Assembly (NCBI GenBank): GCA_016841525.1
Contig: JAENYZ010000003.1
Span: 1-64,000 of the forward strand
Source: Anaerolineaceae bacterium
Lineage (GTDB): Bacteria > Chloroflexota > Anaerolineae > Anaerolineales > Anaerolineaceae
Length of the DNA stretch: 64,000 nt
Direction of reading: 5' to 3'
The notes under the pieces were generated by a model. The model searched no databases and was not told the origin of the DNA. It worked only from the letters and a program-made list of their open reading frames with translations. Shown here piece after piece: positions 16,190-25,132 of this stretch (within the stretch, counting starts at the first letter, position 1; each line of letters starts with the position of its first letter). Both the position numbers and the translations under genes were made by a program.

Positions 16190-17215
16190 ATGCCTATAAC
16201 GCTTGAGGAAATTGCAAAATTATCAGGTGTATCACGGTCCACAGTTTCAAGGGTGGTCAATGGACATGAGAACGTTCGGGAAGAAACACGCAAGAAAGTA
16301 CAATCCGTCATTGATGAGTTAAATTTCCAGCCAAATATTGCAGCCAGAAGCCTGGCTGCCGGGAAAACCGGGATTATGGGGCTGGTGATTCCTGCAGGCG
16401 TTTCTGCCTTGTTTAGCGATCCTTATTTTCCACAACTTATTCAGGGTATTTCCTCTGCTTGTAATAAAAGAGATTATTCAATGATGTTATGGGTCGATGA
16501 GCCTAACTATCGTCTCAGAACCATTCGACAACTGCTTTACAGTGGTTTGTTAGACGGTGTCATTATCTCGTCAATGCTGATGGAAGATCCCATCATAAAA
16601 TCACTATATGAAAGGCACATGCCCCTTGTCTTAATCGGGCGTCATCCAGAGTTAAATGTCAATTACATTGATGTAAATAATCAAGCGGCTGCGAATAAAG
16701 CTACTTCATTTCTTATCAACTGCGGCTGCAGCCGCATTGCTACAATAACAGGTCCGATCAATATGATTGCAGGTTATGACCGCTATCAGGGTTACTGCAC
16801 GGCATTGGACCAACATGGGTTTGACCTGGACAATTCCCTGGTAGCTGAAGGTGATTTTACCGAAGTCGGCGGCTATGATGCCATGAAACAATTGATTCCC
16901 CAAAAACCCGATTCTGTGTTTATTGCAAATGACACGATGGCAATGGGGGCTTTACGGGCATTACACGAAGCAGGCATTCGTGTGCCTGAGGATATTAGCA
17001 TCATTGGATTTGACGATTCCCCAATAGCGCCACACGCTACCCCCCCGCTTACTACCATGCGACAATCTCCGTACGACATGGGTTGCGAAGCTGTGAACAC
17101 GCTAATAGAAATTATCAATAATCAGGTGCGACCACCACAACAAATAGTGATAGAATCAGAATTAGTCATCCGGGAGTCGTGTCTAAGCAAAGAATTTGTA
17201 AAGGAGGCGATTTAG
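16190..17215 (+). CDS. LacI family transcriptional regulator of the beta-glucan locus
   Basis: This is a 341-residue LacI-type repressor. The helix-turn-helix and hinge (ITLEEIAKLSGVSRSTVSRVVNGHENVREETRKKV, residues 3-38) are classical, with the minor-groove Leu in the hinge (ARSLAAG). The sugar-binding core has the usual GLVIP, YDRYQGYCTAL and SIIGFDDSPIA blocks. It has its own promoter with a CelR-like operator and heads an ABC transporter and glycosidase operon, so it most likely senses an imported beta-glucan oligosaccharide and represses the whole locus. The start at 16190 follows AGGG. The gap of 93 bases to the solute-binding gene shows no second clear promoter. Confidence 0.95.
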   Translation: MPITLEEIAKLSGVSRSTVSRVVNGHENVREETRKKVQSVIDELNFQPNIAARSLAAGKTGIMGLVIPAGVSALFSDPYFPQLIQGISSACNKRDYSMMLWVDEPNYRLRTIRQLLYSGLLDGVIISSMLMEDPIIKSLYERHMPLVLIGRHPELNVNYIDVNNQAAANKATSFLINCGCSRIATITGPINMIAGYDRYQGYCTALDQHGFDLDNSLVAEGDFTEVGGYDAMKQLIPQKPDSVFIANDTMAMGALRALHEAGIRVPEDISIIGFDDSPIAPHATPPLTTMRQSPYDMGCEAVNTLIEIINNQVRPPQQIVIESELVIRESCLSKEFVKEAI

Positions 17216-17308
17216 CATAACGATAATTAACATAAAAAGGTTAACAAACTGTGTTTTGAAAACCAAAAATACTAACCAAACAAAAATTTTAATAAGGAGA
17301 AGTTAAAA

Positions 17309-18799
17309 ATGCGTAAATTACTTTATGTAATCTCAATATTGATCATAGCGAGCATGCTGGTTACAGCGTGCCAGACTGCAGAAGCTCCAGAAACTGAGGA
17401 GCCTGAGGTTGAAGCACCTGAAGTAGAAGAACCAGAAGAGGTCGAAGAACCGGAAGAAGTCGAAGAGCCGGAAGAACCCTCAGGAGATGTGGTTGAGATT
17501 CGCTGGTTTGTTGGCCTGGGCGCTGGCTCAGATGCTGGCACCTTTGAAGCCCAACAGGCTGTCGTGGATGGTTTCAATGCCACCCATGATGACATCGAAC
17601 TGATCCTGGAAATTGTGGACAACGAAGTTGCCTACGATACCCTGGCGACCCAGATTGCTGCTGGCAATGCACCAGATATTGTTGGTCCGGTCGGCGTACG
17701 TGGACGTGACACATTCTACGGTGCCTGGTTGGACCTGGATCCATTAATCGAATCGACTGGCTATGACCTGAGCGATTTCGATCCTGCCCTGGTTGATTTC
17801 TACAAAATCGAGGGACAGGGACAACTTGGTATTCCCTTCGCCAGTTACCCATCCTTTATGATCTATAACAAAGATCTCTTCGATGAGGCTGGTGCCGCCT
17901 ATCCCCCTGCCGCTTACGGTGAACCTTATGTTTGGGCAGATGGCACCGAAGCTGAATGGAACATGGAAACACTCAAAGACCTTGCCATGTACATGACCGT
18001 GGATGCCAATGGCAATGATGCCACCATGGAAGAATTCGACCCTGAGAGCATCGTGCAATTTGGTTTCCAGAACCAATGGACCGACCCCCGCGGCGTTGGC
18101 ACCTTCTTTGGCGCTGGCTCATTCCTGGAAGATGACGGCGTAACAGCTCAGATTCCAGAAGAATGGCAAGCAGCCTGGAAGTGGACTTATGATGGCTGGT
18201 GGACTGACTGGTTCATCCCCAACGGCCCTTACGGCGGTGCGGAATTCTTGCAGCATGGCGGCGGCCCATTCGGTTCGGGCAACCTGGCCATGGTCCACAA
18301 CCACACCTGGTTTGTAGCACCCTGGGCTATAGATGGCTCCTTCGCCTTTGATTTTGCGGCGACACCATCCTATAACGGCGTTGTTACATCAAAGATGCAT
18401 GCGGACACCTTCGGCATCCCCAAGGGCACCGATAATCCTGAGGAAGCATTTACAGTCCTGGCCTATATGCTCAGCCCTGAAGTTGCGCCTCAACTGCTTG
18501 CGATTTATGGCGCTCAGCCGGCTCGTCTCTCATTGCAAGAGGGCTATTTTGAAACCTATATGGAAACCAACTATCCTGGTATGGAATTCAACACAGACAT
18601 TATTGCTGAAAGCGTCGCTTATGCCGACAACCCCAACCATGAGAGCTGGATGCCCTCCTTCCTTGAAACCACAGATAAATATAACGAATTTTGGAACTAT
18701 CTGGCGAACACGCCTGACCTTGACGTAGACGCAGAAATTGAAGGCTTGCGCGAAGACTTACAAGGTATCTTCGACGCTTACTTTGAAGCAAATCCATAA
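17309..18799 (+). CDS. Sugar ABC transporter solute-binding lipoprotein (family 1)
   Basis: This 496-residue binding protein delivers an oligosaccharide to the two permeases encoded downstream. It has a lipoprotein signal (MRKLLYVISILIIASMLVTAC, Cys21), then an unusual acidic Glu/Pro/Val linker of about 40 residues containing VEEPEE three times in a row. The family-1 fold begins with EIRWFVGLGAGSDAGTFEAQQAVVDGF. Many Trp residues in the second half (WQAAWKWTYDGWWTDWF) suit stacking on sugar rings. The ribosome site AAGGAG is strong. A large stem-loop follows the gene and probably protects its mRNA, so the binding protein would be made in excess over the permeases. The ligand is inferred to be a beta-glucan oligosaccharide. 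Confidence 0.94.
   Translation: MRKLLYVISILIIASMLVTACQTAEAPETEEPEVEAPEVEEPEEVEEPEEVEEPEEPSGDVVEIRWFVGLGAGSDAGTFEAQQAVVDGFNATHDDIELILEIVDNEVAYDTLATQIAAGNAPDIVGPVGVRGRDTFYGAWLDLDPLIESTGYDLSDFDPALVDFYKIEGQGQLGIPFASYPSFMIYNKDLFDEAGAAYPPAAYGEPYVWADGTEAEWNMETLKDLAMYMTVDANGNDATMEEFDPESIVQFGFQNQWTDPRGVGTFFGAGSFLEDDGVTAQIPEEWQAAWKWTYDGWWTDWFIPNGPYGGAEFLQHGGGPFGSGNLAMVHNHTWFVAPWAIDGSFAFDFAATPSYNGVVTSKMHADTFGIPKGTDNPEEAFTVLAYMLSPEVAPQLLAIYGAQPARLSLQEGYFETYMETNYPGMEFNTDIIAESVAYADNPNHESWMPSFLETTDKYNEFWNYLANTPDLDVDAEIEGLREDLQGIFDAYFEANP
17423..17476 (+). repeat. 18-base tandem repeat coding an acidic linker
   Basis: Three consecutive 18-base units encode VEEPEE in the linker between the lipidated cysteine and the binding domain. 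Such a repeat can change copy number by slippage and would then lengthen or shorten the membrane tether by six residues at a time. Confidence 0.7.
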
Positions 18800-18813
18800 A
18801 ATAACTGAAGGTT

Positions 18814-18858
18814 CAAATTTTCAGCCTGGGCATAAAACCCAGGCTGAAAAGAAATTTG
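18814..18858 (+). promoter_or_regulatory. Intercistronic stem-loop between binding protein and permease
   Basis: Arms TTTTCAGCCTGGG and CCCAGGCTGAAAA (18818-18830 and 18838-18850) form a 13-pair stem, extended by an outer AAATTT pairing. There is no T run after it, so it is more likely an mRNA-stabilising or attenuating element than a full terminator. It would favour the binding-protein message over the rest of the operon. Confidence 0.75.
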
Positions 18859-18868
18859 AGGTGATACT

Positions 18869-19849
18869 ATGACAGTTGCTGAATTTGGGAAGGCTGTTAA
18901 AAATTTAAAAGGGAAACGAGCCCCTTTAACAAAAAAACAAAAAAGAGAGGCCAGGTGGGGATTCTTTTTTCTCAGCCCCTGGATGATTGGTTTTTTGCTG
19001 TTCTATTTGCTGCCAATGATCGCTTCTTTTGCTTTTTCATTAACAAAATTTAACCCTGCTGTCCCCGATGAAACGGTTTACATTGGCTTCACGAACTGGA
19101 TAAGAGCGATCTTTAATGATAAAGAGGTGCTGCTCTCCTTTACACGGACGATCCATTTTGCTGCAATCTCTCTGCCAGTTGGGTTGATCTTTGCCCTGTT
19201 CCTCGCCATTCTGCTCAACTCCGAAAACGTGATCGGAAAGACAGTTTATCGAACCCTCTTTTATATGCCCTCCATGATCCCCCTGGTTGCTACGGTCTTG
19301 ATCTGGAATGGGGTTTTAAATGAACATACAGGATGGATAAATATACTCATAGAAAGGTTTACCGGCATAACAGCAGTAGGCAATGATGGCTTACGCTGGC
19401 TAGCAGACCCACAATTAGTATATTTCGCCTATACCATGTTTGGATTGTGGGGCGTCGGGAATGCGATGATTATTTTCCTGGCGGCAGTGCAGGGGGTTCC
19501 AACTGAATTATATGAAGCTGCTCAGATTGACGGCGCTTCCTGGTTTCGACGATTGTTCAGTGTTACACTTCCGCTGATAACGCCCGTCATTTTTTACCAG
19601 CTTGTTTTAAGTGTGATTGGTTCACTCCAATACTTTTTAGCACCTTTTGTATTAAACCAGGGTACCGGTTTTCCTGAAGGAAAGACTCGTTTCTATATGG
19701 TCTATTTCTACAAGCAATCCTTCTCGTTTTTTAACATGGGCTATGGCGCTACCTTAGCCTGGCTGATGTTCATCGTTGCCCTCATCATAACAGTTATATT
19801 ATTTGGAACAGCTAAATATTGGGTTTATTATGCAACGGAGGAAAAGTGA
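18869..19849 (+). CDS. Sugar ABC transporter permease, MalF type
   Basis: This 326-residue inner-membrane permease has six predicted membrane helices and the ATPase-contacting EAA loop in the form YEAAQIDGASWFRRLFSVTLPLITP (near residue 215). The cytoplasmic N-terminus is basic (KKQKREARWGFFFLSPWMIGF). It forms the channel together with the next gene, whose start overlaps this stop (TGATG). A GAGGTG ribosome site precedes the ATG. No ATP-binding subunit is encoded in the locus, so a shared MsiK/MsmK-like ATPase elsewhere in the genome must energise it. Confidence 0.94.
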   Translation: MTVAEFGKAVKNLKGKRAPLTKKQKREARWGFFFLSPWMIGFLLFYLLPMIASFAFSLTKFNPAVPDETVYIGFTNWIRAIFNDKEVLLSFTRTIHFAAISLPVGLIFALFLAILLNSENVIGKTVYRTLFYMPSMIPLVATVLIWNGVLNEHTGWINILIERFTGITAVGNDGLRWLADPQLVYFAYTMFGLWGVGNAMIIFLAAVQGVPTELYEAAQIDGASWFRRLFSVTLPLITPVIFYQLVLSVIGSLQYFLAPFVLNQGTGFPEGKTRFYMVYFYKQSFSFFNMGYGATLAWLMFIVALIITVILFGTAKYWVYYATEEK

Positions 19850-20913
19850 TGACGAAAAAAAACATAGAATCTCGAAAACCTCTACCCAAAAAAACCAGGG
19901 ACCTGATTTCCAGCACCTTGCTTACAGGCATGACCTGGGGCATTTTAGTTCTATTCCTATTGCCGATGGCTTTTGGAGTTGTAACAGCACTTAAGACAGA
20001 AAGCCAGGCCAGCGAAATCGGTGCACCATGGTATCCTGCATCAAAAGCTGCCTATGAGTATGAGGGAAAAGATTACGATATGTATTTGGTCCCAATGGAT
20101 GGCGAGATGAAAGAAATGGCTCTTATCCAAACAGGACGTCAGGAAAGTCAATTCATTGATCCAGACAACCCCGAAGCAGGGCTGATCACCTGGGAAGGCT
20201 CCTGGCGAACACTGGAACGTTCATGGGAATTTGACCCGCAATGGAGCAACTTTCGCAGTGCATGGGAAACGGTTAACTTCCCTCGTTTATTATGGAACAC
20301 CATTAAATATGCAGGCATTACAACCATTGGTGCTGTTTTTTCATCGGCATTGGTGGCTTACGGCTTTGCACGGTTTAGCTTTCCTGGAAAGAATATTTTC
20401 TTTATGCTGATGCTTTCCACGGTGATTCTGCCGGGTGCGGTCACGCTCATTCCTACCTACTTTGTCTATCTACAGCTTGGATGGGTCGGCACCTGGCTGC
20501 CTTTGATGGTGCCTGCCTTTTTCTCCTGGGGAACCAATGTATTCCTGATACGGCAGTTCATCATGACCATCCCCGTAGACCTCGACGAAGCGGCGATGAT
20601 TGACGGCGCAAGCCCTCTAAGGATTTTCTTCTCCATTATCCTTCCACAGAGTGTTCCGGCACTCACAGCGGTCTCGCTGTTTCACTTCTTCTGGGCATGG
20701 AACGATTTCTTCAACCCTTTGATCTATTTGACAGGCAATGCTGATAAATACCCTATTACAGTCGGGCTGACCGCGTTTAACAGGCTGTACTCCCAGCAAT
20801 CAAACTTAATTCAAGCCTCAGCCTTAATTACAGCGATCATTCCAGTGATCATATTCTTCTTCGCACAGCGTATCTTCATGCAGGGTGTTGTCATCACGGG
20901 TGTTGAAAAATAA
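19849..20913 (+). CDS. Sugar ABC transporter permease, MalG type, with enlarged first loop
   Basis: This is the second permease of the importer, 354 residues from ATG 19849. That start overlaps the previous stop and follows GGAGG; an earlier in-frame start would overlap the first permease. The EAA loop is DLDEAAMIDGASPLRIFFSIILPQSVP. MalG-type permeases are usually about 275 residues. The extra length is a hydrophilic insert of about 80 residues between helices 1 and 2 (residues 45-130) with the segment YEYEGKDYDMYLVPMDGEM and WEGSWRTLERSWEF. It faces outside and may help dock the binding protein or sugar. The coupled position makes it a subunit of the same importer. Confidence 0.93.
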   Translation: MTKKNIESRKPLPKKTRDLISSTLLTGMTWGILVLFLLPMAFGVVTALKTESQASEIGAPWYPASKAAYEYEGKDYDMYLVPMDGEMKEMALIQTGRQESQFIDPDNPEAGLITWEGSWRTLERSWEFDPQWSNFRSAWETVNFPRLLWNTIKYAGITTIGAVFSSALVAYGFARFSFPGKNIFFMLMLSTVILPGAVTLIPTYFVYLQLGWVGTWLPLMVPAFFSWGTNVFLIRQFIMTIPVDLDEAAMIDGASPLRIFFSIILPQSVPALTAVSLFHFFWAWNDFFNPLIYLTGNADKYPITVGLTAFNRLYSQQSNLIQASALITAIIPVIIFFFAQRIFMQGVVITGVEK

Positions 20914-20932
20914 TCGTGAATGAGGATTTTAC

Positions 20933-22288
20933 ATGATGTCAATACTAAAAAGATGCTTTCCAAGAACTGCGACCTTGGTTATTATCCTAATCGTATTGAC
21001 ATCATGTTCTCCGAACAATCAAATCACCCCTGACATCCTTCAGACAACGGAAGTTCCTCCCGACACTTGTTTAATTGATCCTGAAATAAGCCTTAGCGGA
21101 ATTAACCCCCTTGTGTATGGGGTTAACCACGGCCCCTGGGCAGTCATCACCGATAAAACCCTTCCTTTGGCACAAGAATTAAACATCAGCATGATCCGTT
21201 TTCCAGGCGGTAATTGGGGCGACGAGAATGATTTGCAGCCTTATCACATCGATCAATTTGTTCTCCTTGCTGATCAACTAAATAGTGAAGTCAGTCTCAA
21301 TGTACGCCTGCATGGGGGTTCGCCTGAAAAAGCAGCGGATCTTGTGCGCTATGCGAATATTGAGAATGATTACGGCATTCGTTATTGGGGGATCGGCAAT
21401 GAGCCGACCCTTTTTGCCACCTCAAGAGATGAACCAGACTATGGGGTTGAACGTTTCAACGAGGAGTGGCGGGCATTTGCAGAAGCCATGAAAGCCGTTG
21501 ATGACTCCATCTTATTGATTGGCCCTGAACTGCATCAATTCGGGTCCACAATTGAGACCACTCCTAAAGATCCCTTCGGGATGGATTGGATGACAGAATT
21601 CTTAAAAGCAAATGGTGACCTGGTGGATATTGTTTCGATCCATCGCTATCCATTTCCCCAAGGAGGGGGCGGGCGTGCAGCAACGGTCGACGAACTAACA
21701 TCCGCATCGAAAGAGTGGGATGAAATCATTCCCTATCTCCGCAATCTTATCATTGAGACGACGGGGGAAGACCTGCCTATTGCCGTCACAGAAGTTAATT
21801 CACATTGGTCCAATGCAATTGGCGGTGAGGCAACCCCTGATTCTTTCATGAATGCCATTTGGTGGGCTGATGCATTGGGACGGATGATAAACAACGACGT
21901 GGCTATCGTTAATTATTTTTCACTGCAAAGCAATAACAGCACCGGCGGTTACGGTTTGTTTGGCAGATCAGAACCTCGACCATCCTATTATGTCTATAAA
22001 ATATTCCAAGACTTTGGTGAGGAACGTGTATTTTCAGGATGTGATGATCCAGGTCTGGGTATTTATTCGGCTGTGGACGATGATGATGGATTGCGCATCA
22101 TAATCATCAATCTGGGTGAGGAAATGGTCTCAAAATCTCTGGTGATTGATAATGAAAATCTAAACCTGGTTTCTGTCGAAAGGTTTGATGAAACCGAATT
22201 ACTTCATCCTCTGGGATTAGATCTATTTAAAGACTTGGAAAACCTTGAAATTCCGCCTTATTCGATCACACTACTGAAATTTGAGTGA
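20933..22288 (+). CDS. Secreted lipoprotein glycosidase of clan GH-A, family unassigned
   Basis: This 451-residue lipoprotein (lipobox LTSC, Cys25) has an (alpha/beta)8 glycosidase fold typical of clan GH-A. The probable acid/base is Glu157 in YWGIGNEP and the probable nucleophile Glu287 in IAVTEVNSHW, at the ends of strands 4 and 7. Further clan marks are RFPGGNWGDEN and VSIHRYP. The C-terminal 80 residues look like a small beta-sandwich. Motifs resemble GH44, GH51 and GH39, but I cannot place it firmly; newer endo-beta-1,3-glucanase families such as GH157 and GH158 are also candidates. From its place in the operon it should cut the polymer at the cell surface. Confidence 0.75.
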   Translation: MMSILKRCFPRTATLVIILIVLTSCSPNNQITPDILQTTEVPPDTCLIDPEISLSGINPLVYGVNHGPWAVITDKTLPLAQELNISMIRFPGGNWGDENDLQPYHIDQFVLLADQLNSEVSLNVRLHGGSPEKAADLVRYANIENDYGIRYWGIGNEPTLFATSRDEPDYGVERFNEEWRAFAEAMKAVDDSILLIGPELHQFGSTIETTPKDPFGMDWMTEFLKANGDLVDIVSIHRYPFPQGGGGRAATVDELTSASKEWDEIIPYLRNLIIETTGEDLPIAVTEVNSHWSNAIGGEATPDSFMNAIWWADALGRMINNDVAIVNYFSLQSNNSTGGYGLFGRSEPRPSYYVYKIFQDFGEERVFSGCDDPGLGIYSAVDDDDGLRIIIINLGEEMVSKSLVIDNENLNLVSVERFDETELLHPLGLDLFKDLENLEIPPYSITLLKFE

Positions 22289-22292
22289 AATT

Positions 22293-24209
22293 ATGAAAAG
22301 ACTTTTTACAATTCTATTGTTATCCTTGACCATATTAACAGCCTGTGGTCCTGCCGCTGAAGCAGAAGAAACACCTGTCTTACTGGATCAACCCGAACTT
22401 GAAAAACTGGAAGGCAGCCCTAAACCGACAGCACCACAGGAGCGGTTTTACCTAAATCGCAATTTACCGGCAGAAGAACGGGCTGAAGACCTCTTGATCC
22501 GGATGACATTGGAAGAAAAAGTCGGCCAGATGACTTTAATTGAAAAAGGCAGCATCACACCGGAGGGCGTCGAAGAATATTTCATTGGCGGCGTGTTAAG
22601 TGGCGGCGGTGGAACGCCATCTTCGAACACAACTGAAGCCTGGGCGAAAATGGTGGACAGCTACCAGGAAGGTGCATTAGCGACGCGACTGGCAATACCG
22701 ATCATTTACGGTGTAGATGCTGTCCACGGTCATAATAACGTCAAAGGGGCAGTGATCTTTCCTCATAATATTGGTTTAGGCGCTACAGGAGACCCGGATC
22801 TTGTTTACCGAATTGGCGTTGCAACTGCTGAAGAAATGGCAGCGACAAATATACATTGGAATTATGCACCCGCCATACCGGTGGTGCAGGATATCCGTTG
22901 GGGACGAACCTACGAATCCTATGGAGAAGACACCAGGCTTGTCACCCAATTAGGGACTGCTTACCTGGAAGGGCTGCAGGGCGATGATCTATCAGACCCC
23001 CTGACGGTATTAGGGACACCCAAGCATTATATCGGCGATGGCGCAACGGTCTGGGGGTCCTCAATGACCGGAAATTATCAACTTGACCAGGGCGTAATGA
23101 CAGCCACTGAAGATGAGATCAGAGAAAAATACCTCCCGCCGTATCAGGCAGCCATCGATGCAGGTGCCTTGAGTGTGATGGTTTCCTTCTCGAGCTGGCA
23201 GGATACAAAAATGCACGCCCATAAGTACCTAGTTACTGATGTACTCAAAGGCGAGCTGAGCTTTGAAGGCTTTGTCGTTTCTGATTGGGGCGGTTTGGAC
23301 CAGGTCAACGGAAACTATTATCGAGCGGTTGTGGAATCCATAAACGCAGGCATCGATATGAATATGGTGCCGTACAGCGCCACGAAATTCATCAATGCGA
23401 TGCTGGATGCGGTTGAAAATGGGGATATTTCAGAAGAACGTGTGAATGATGCTGTCTACCGAATACTCCTTGCTAAGTTCAAACTTGGCTTATTCGAGCG
23501 TCCTTACTCCGACCCGGCATTATTTGACCTGGTGGGAAGCGAAAAAAATCGTGAGCTTGCCCGAGAAGCCGTGGCAAAATCTGCGGTTTTATTGAAAAAC
23601 GAGAACGCTGCCTTGCCAGTCAGCAAGGACAGTTCGTTAATATTCCTGGCAGGTGAGGGCGCGGATGATATCGGCATGCAGTGCGGTGGCTGGACGATTT
23701 CCTGGCAGGGTGCCAAAGGCGCGATTACGCCAGGCACAACTATCAAGGATGCCTTTGAGAACGCATTTGAAGGACAACTGCAATACAATCGTTTTGGAAA
23801 ATACGATAATATCCTCGATGAAAACGGTAACCCCGCAGTTGCAGATGTGGGAATCGTTGTTGTTGCAGAAAACCCCTATGCTGAAGGTGTAGGCGATGCC
23901 AGGGATTTGAAGCTGTCCTCAAATGATCTTGAAATGATTGAACGCGTAAAAGAACGCAGCCAAAAGCTTATTGTTATCGTGATGTCAGGCCGACCTTTGG
24001 TGATCACAGAAGCGCTGGATCTGGCGGATGCATGGGTAGCCGTTTGGCTGCCCGGTACCGAGGGTGAGGGCGTCGCTGACGTGGTTTTTGGTGATGCCCC
24101 CTTTGTTGGCAAGACGCCCTTCACATGGCCTGCTTCAATGGATCAGTTACCGCTTGGTAGTTACAATACCGAACCACTATTTCCTTATGGATACGGCCTT
24201 GAAAACTAA
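22293..24209 (+). CDS. Secreted lipoprotein beta-glucosidase/exo-glucanase, GH3
   Basis: This 638-residue GH3 enzyme is anchored as a lipoprotein (MKRLFTILLLSLTILTAC). It has the GH3 N-terminal barrel (MTLEEKVGQMTLIEKGSI; KHYIGDGATVWG) with the nucleophile Asp near residue 331 in FVVSDWGG, then the C-terminal sandwich with KSAVLLKNENAALPVSKD and EGDARDLKLS-type acid loop. The fibronectin-like third domain is absent, as in exo-1,3/1,4-beta-glucanases of the barley ExoI type. ATG 22293 lies four bases after the previous stop. It would release glucose or short products from beta-glucan ends outside the cell, supplying the importer. Confidence 0.93.
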   Translation: MKRLFTILLLSLTILTACGPAAEAEETPVLLDQPELEKLEGSPKPTAPQERFYLNRNLPAEERAEDLLIRMTLEEKVGQMTLIEKGSITPEGVEEYFIGGVLSGGGGTPSSNTTEAWAKMVDSYQEGALATRLAIPIIYGVDAVHGHNNVKGAVIFPHNIGLGATGDPDLVYRIGVATAEEMAATNIHWNYAPAIPVVQDIRWGRTYESYGEDTRLVTQLGTAYLEGLQGDDLSDPLTVLGTPKHYIGDGATVWGSSMTGNYQLDQGVMTATEDEIREKYLPPYQAAIDAGALSVMVSFSSWQDTKMHAHKYLVTDVLKGELSFEGFVVSDWGGLDQVNGNYYRAVVESINAGIDMNMVPYSATKFINAMLDAVENGDISEERVNDAVYRILLAKFKLGLFERPYSDPALFDLVGSEKNRELAREAVAKSAVLLKNENAALPVSKDSSLIFLAGEGADDIGMQCGGWTISWQGAKGAITPGTTIKDAFENAFEGQLQYNRFGKYDNILDENGNPAVADVGIVVVAENPYAEGVGDARDLKLSSNDLEMIERVKERSQKLIVIVMSGRPLVITEALDLADAWVAVWLPGTEGEGVADVVFGDAPFVGKTPFTWPASMDQLPLGSYNTEPLFPYGYGLEN

Positions 24210-25071
24210 AAACAGACTTCAAAAACTTGGTATTTTACCTTTATTGATGGTGTTATTCATCAGCTGCAGTGTCACCCCCACACCAACCAGCCTTCCCCCA
24301 ACACCGACGATCACCCCCGAACCCACGCCTGAGTGGGAACGCCCAGGTTGGACCCTGATCTGGCAGGACGAATTTGAGGGTTCAGAGTTGGGCCCTGAAA
24401 AATGGGTAGCGGAGATTGGCGGACATGGCTGGGGGAACAATGAATACCAATTCTATACAGATCGACCGGAAAACGTTCGACTGGAGAACGGCAATTTAGT
24501 CATTGAGGCTCGTAAGGAATTTTTTATCAGGCGGCAATACACGTCTGGACGAATCAAGACGCAGGGTTTACTCTCCTTCACCTATGGTCGTGTAGAAGCA
24601 CGCATGAAACTTCCTTACGGTCAGGGAATTTGGCCTGCCTTTTGGATGCTTGGGAATAATATTGACGAGGTACCCTGGCCGCTCAGCGGTGAGATTGACA
24701 TTATGGAACATGTCGGCAAAGAACCTCGCCGAATCTACGGTACCGTCCATGGACCTGGTTACTCAGGCAGCGGCGGTATTGGCCACTTCACAACACTCCC
24801 TGAAAACAGCCTTCAGCAAGAATTTCATACCTTTGCCATTGAATGGGATCCCGGTGAAATTCGTTGGTTTGTTGATGACGAACAATTCTTCAAGCTAACT
24901 TCTGAACAAGTCAACAATGAATGGGTCTATGACCATCCATTTTTTATTTTGATAAACCTGGCAGTCGGTGGTTATTGGCCTGGCTACCCTGACGAAAGCA
25001 CCGTTTTTCCCCAATTTCTGACCGTGGATTACGTCCGTGTGTACCAGAGAACAGAACCCATAACGGAGTAA
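24187..25071 (+). CDS. Secreted lipoprotein laminarinase-like endo-beta-glucanase, GH16
   Basis: This 294-residue GH16 enzyme carries the beta-1,3-glucanase catalytic signature GEIDIMEHVG with Glu169 (nucleophile), Asp171 and Glu174 (acid/base). The form E-I-D-I-M-E with the extra Met is characteristic of laminarinases and agarases rather than lichenases, which have EIDIEF. A lipoprotein signal (LFISC) and a Thr/Pro-rich linker of about 20 residues precede the jelly-roll domain, which starts WTLIWQDEFEGSELGPEKW. It overlaps the end of the GH3 gene by 23 bases. This enzyme is the best evidence that the locus targets beta-1,3-glucan. ATG 24187 lacks a clear ribosome site, and TTG 24199 is possible. 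Confidence 0.92.
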   Translation: MDTALKTKNRLQKLGILPLLMVLFISCSVTPTPTSLPPTPTITPEPTPEWERPGWTLIWQDEFEGSELGPEKWVAEIGGHGWGNNEYQFYTDRPENVRLENGNLVIEARKEFFIRRQYTSGRIKTQGLLSFTYGRVEARMKLPYGQGIWPAFWMLGNNIDEVPWPLSGEIDIMEHVGKEPRRIYGTVHGPGYSGSGGIGHFTTLPENSLQQEFHTFAIEWDPGEIRWFVDDEQFFKLTSEQVNNEWVYDHPFFILINLAVGGYWPGYPDESTVFPQFLTVDYVRVYQRTEPITE

Positions 25072-25132
25072 AGAATCAAATTGTTCGACATCTTGCATCA
25101 CAAATTTACCGGTTTTATTGCAAAGACCGATT

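Noticed and set aside
24064-24186. Longer N-terminus for the GH16 gene
   Set aside because: The first 41 codons overlap the end of the GH3 gene and would bury the lipoprotein signal, which begins properly at 24187.
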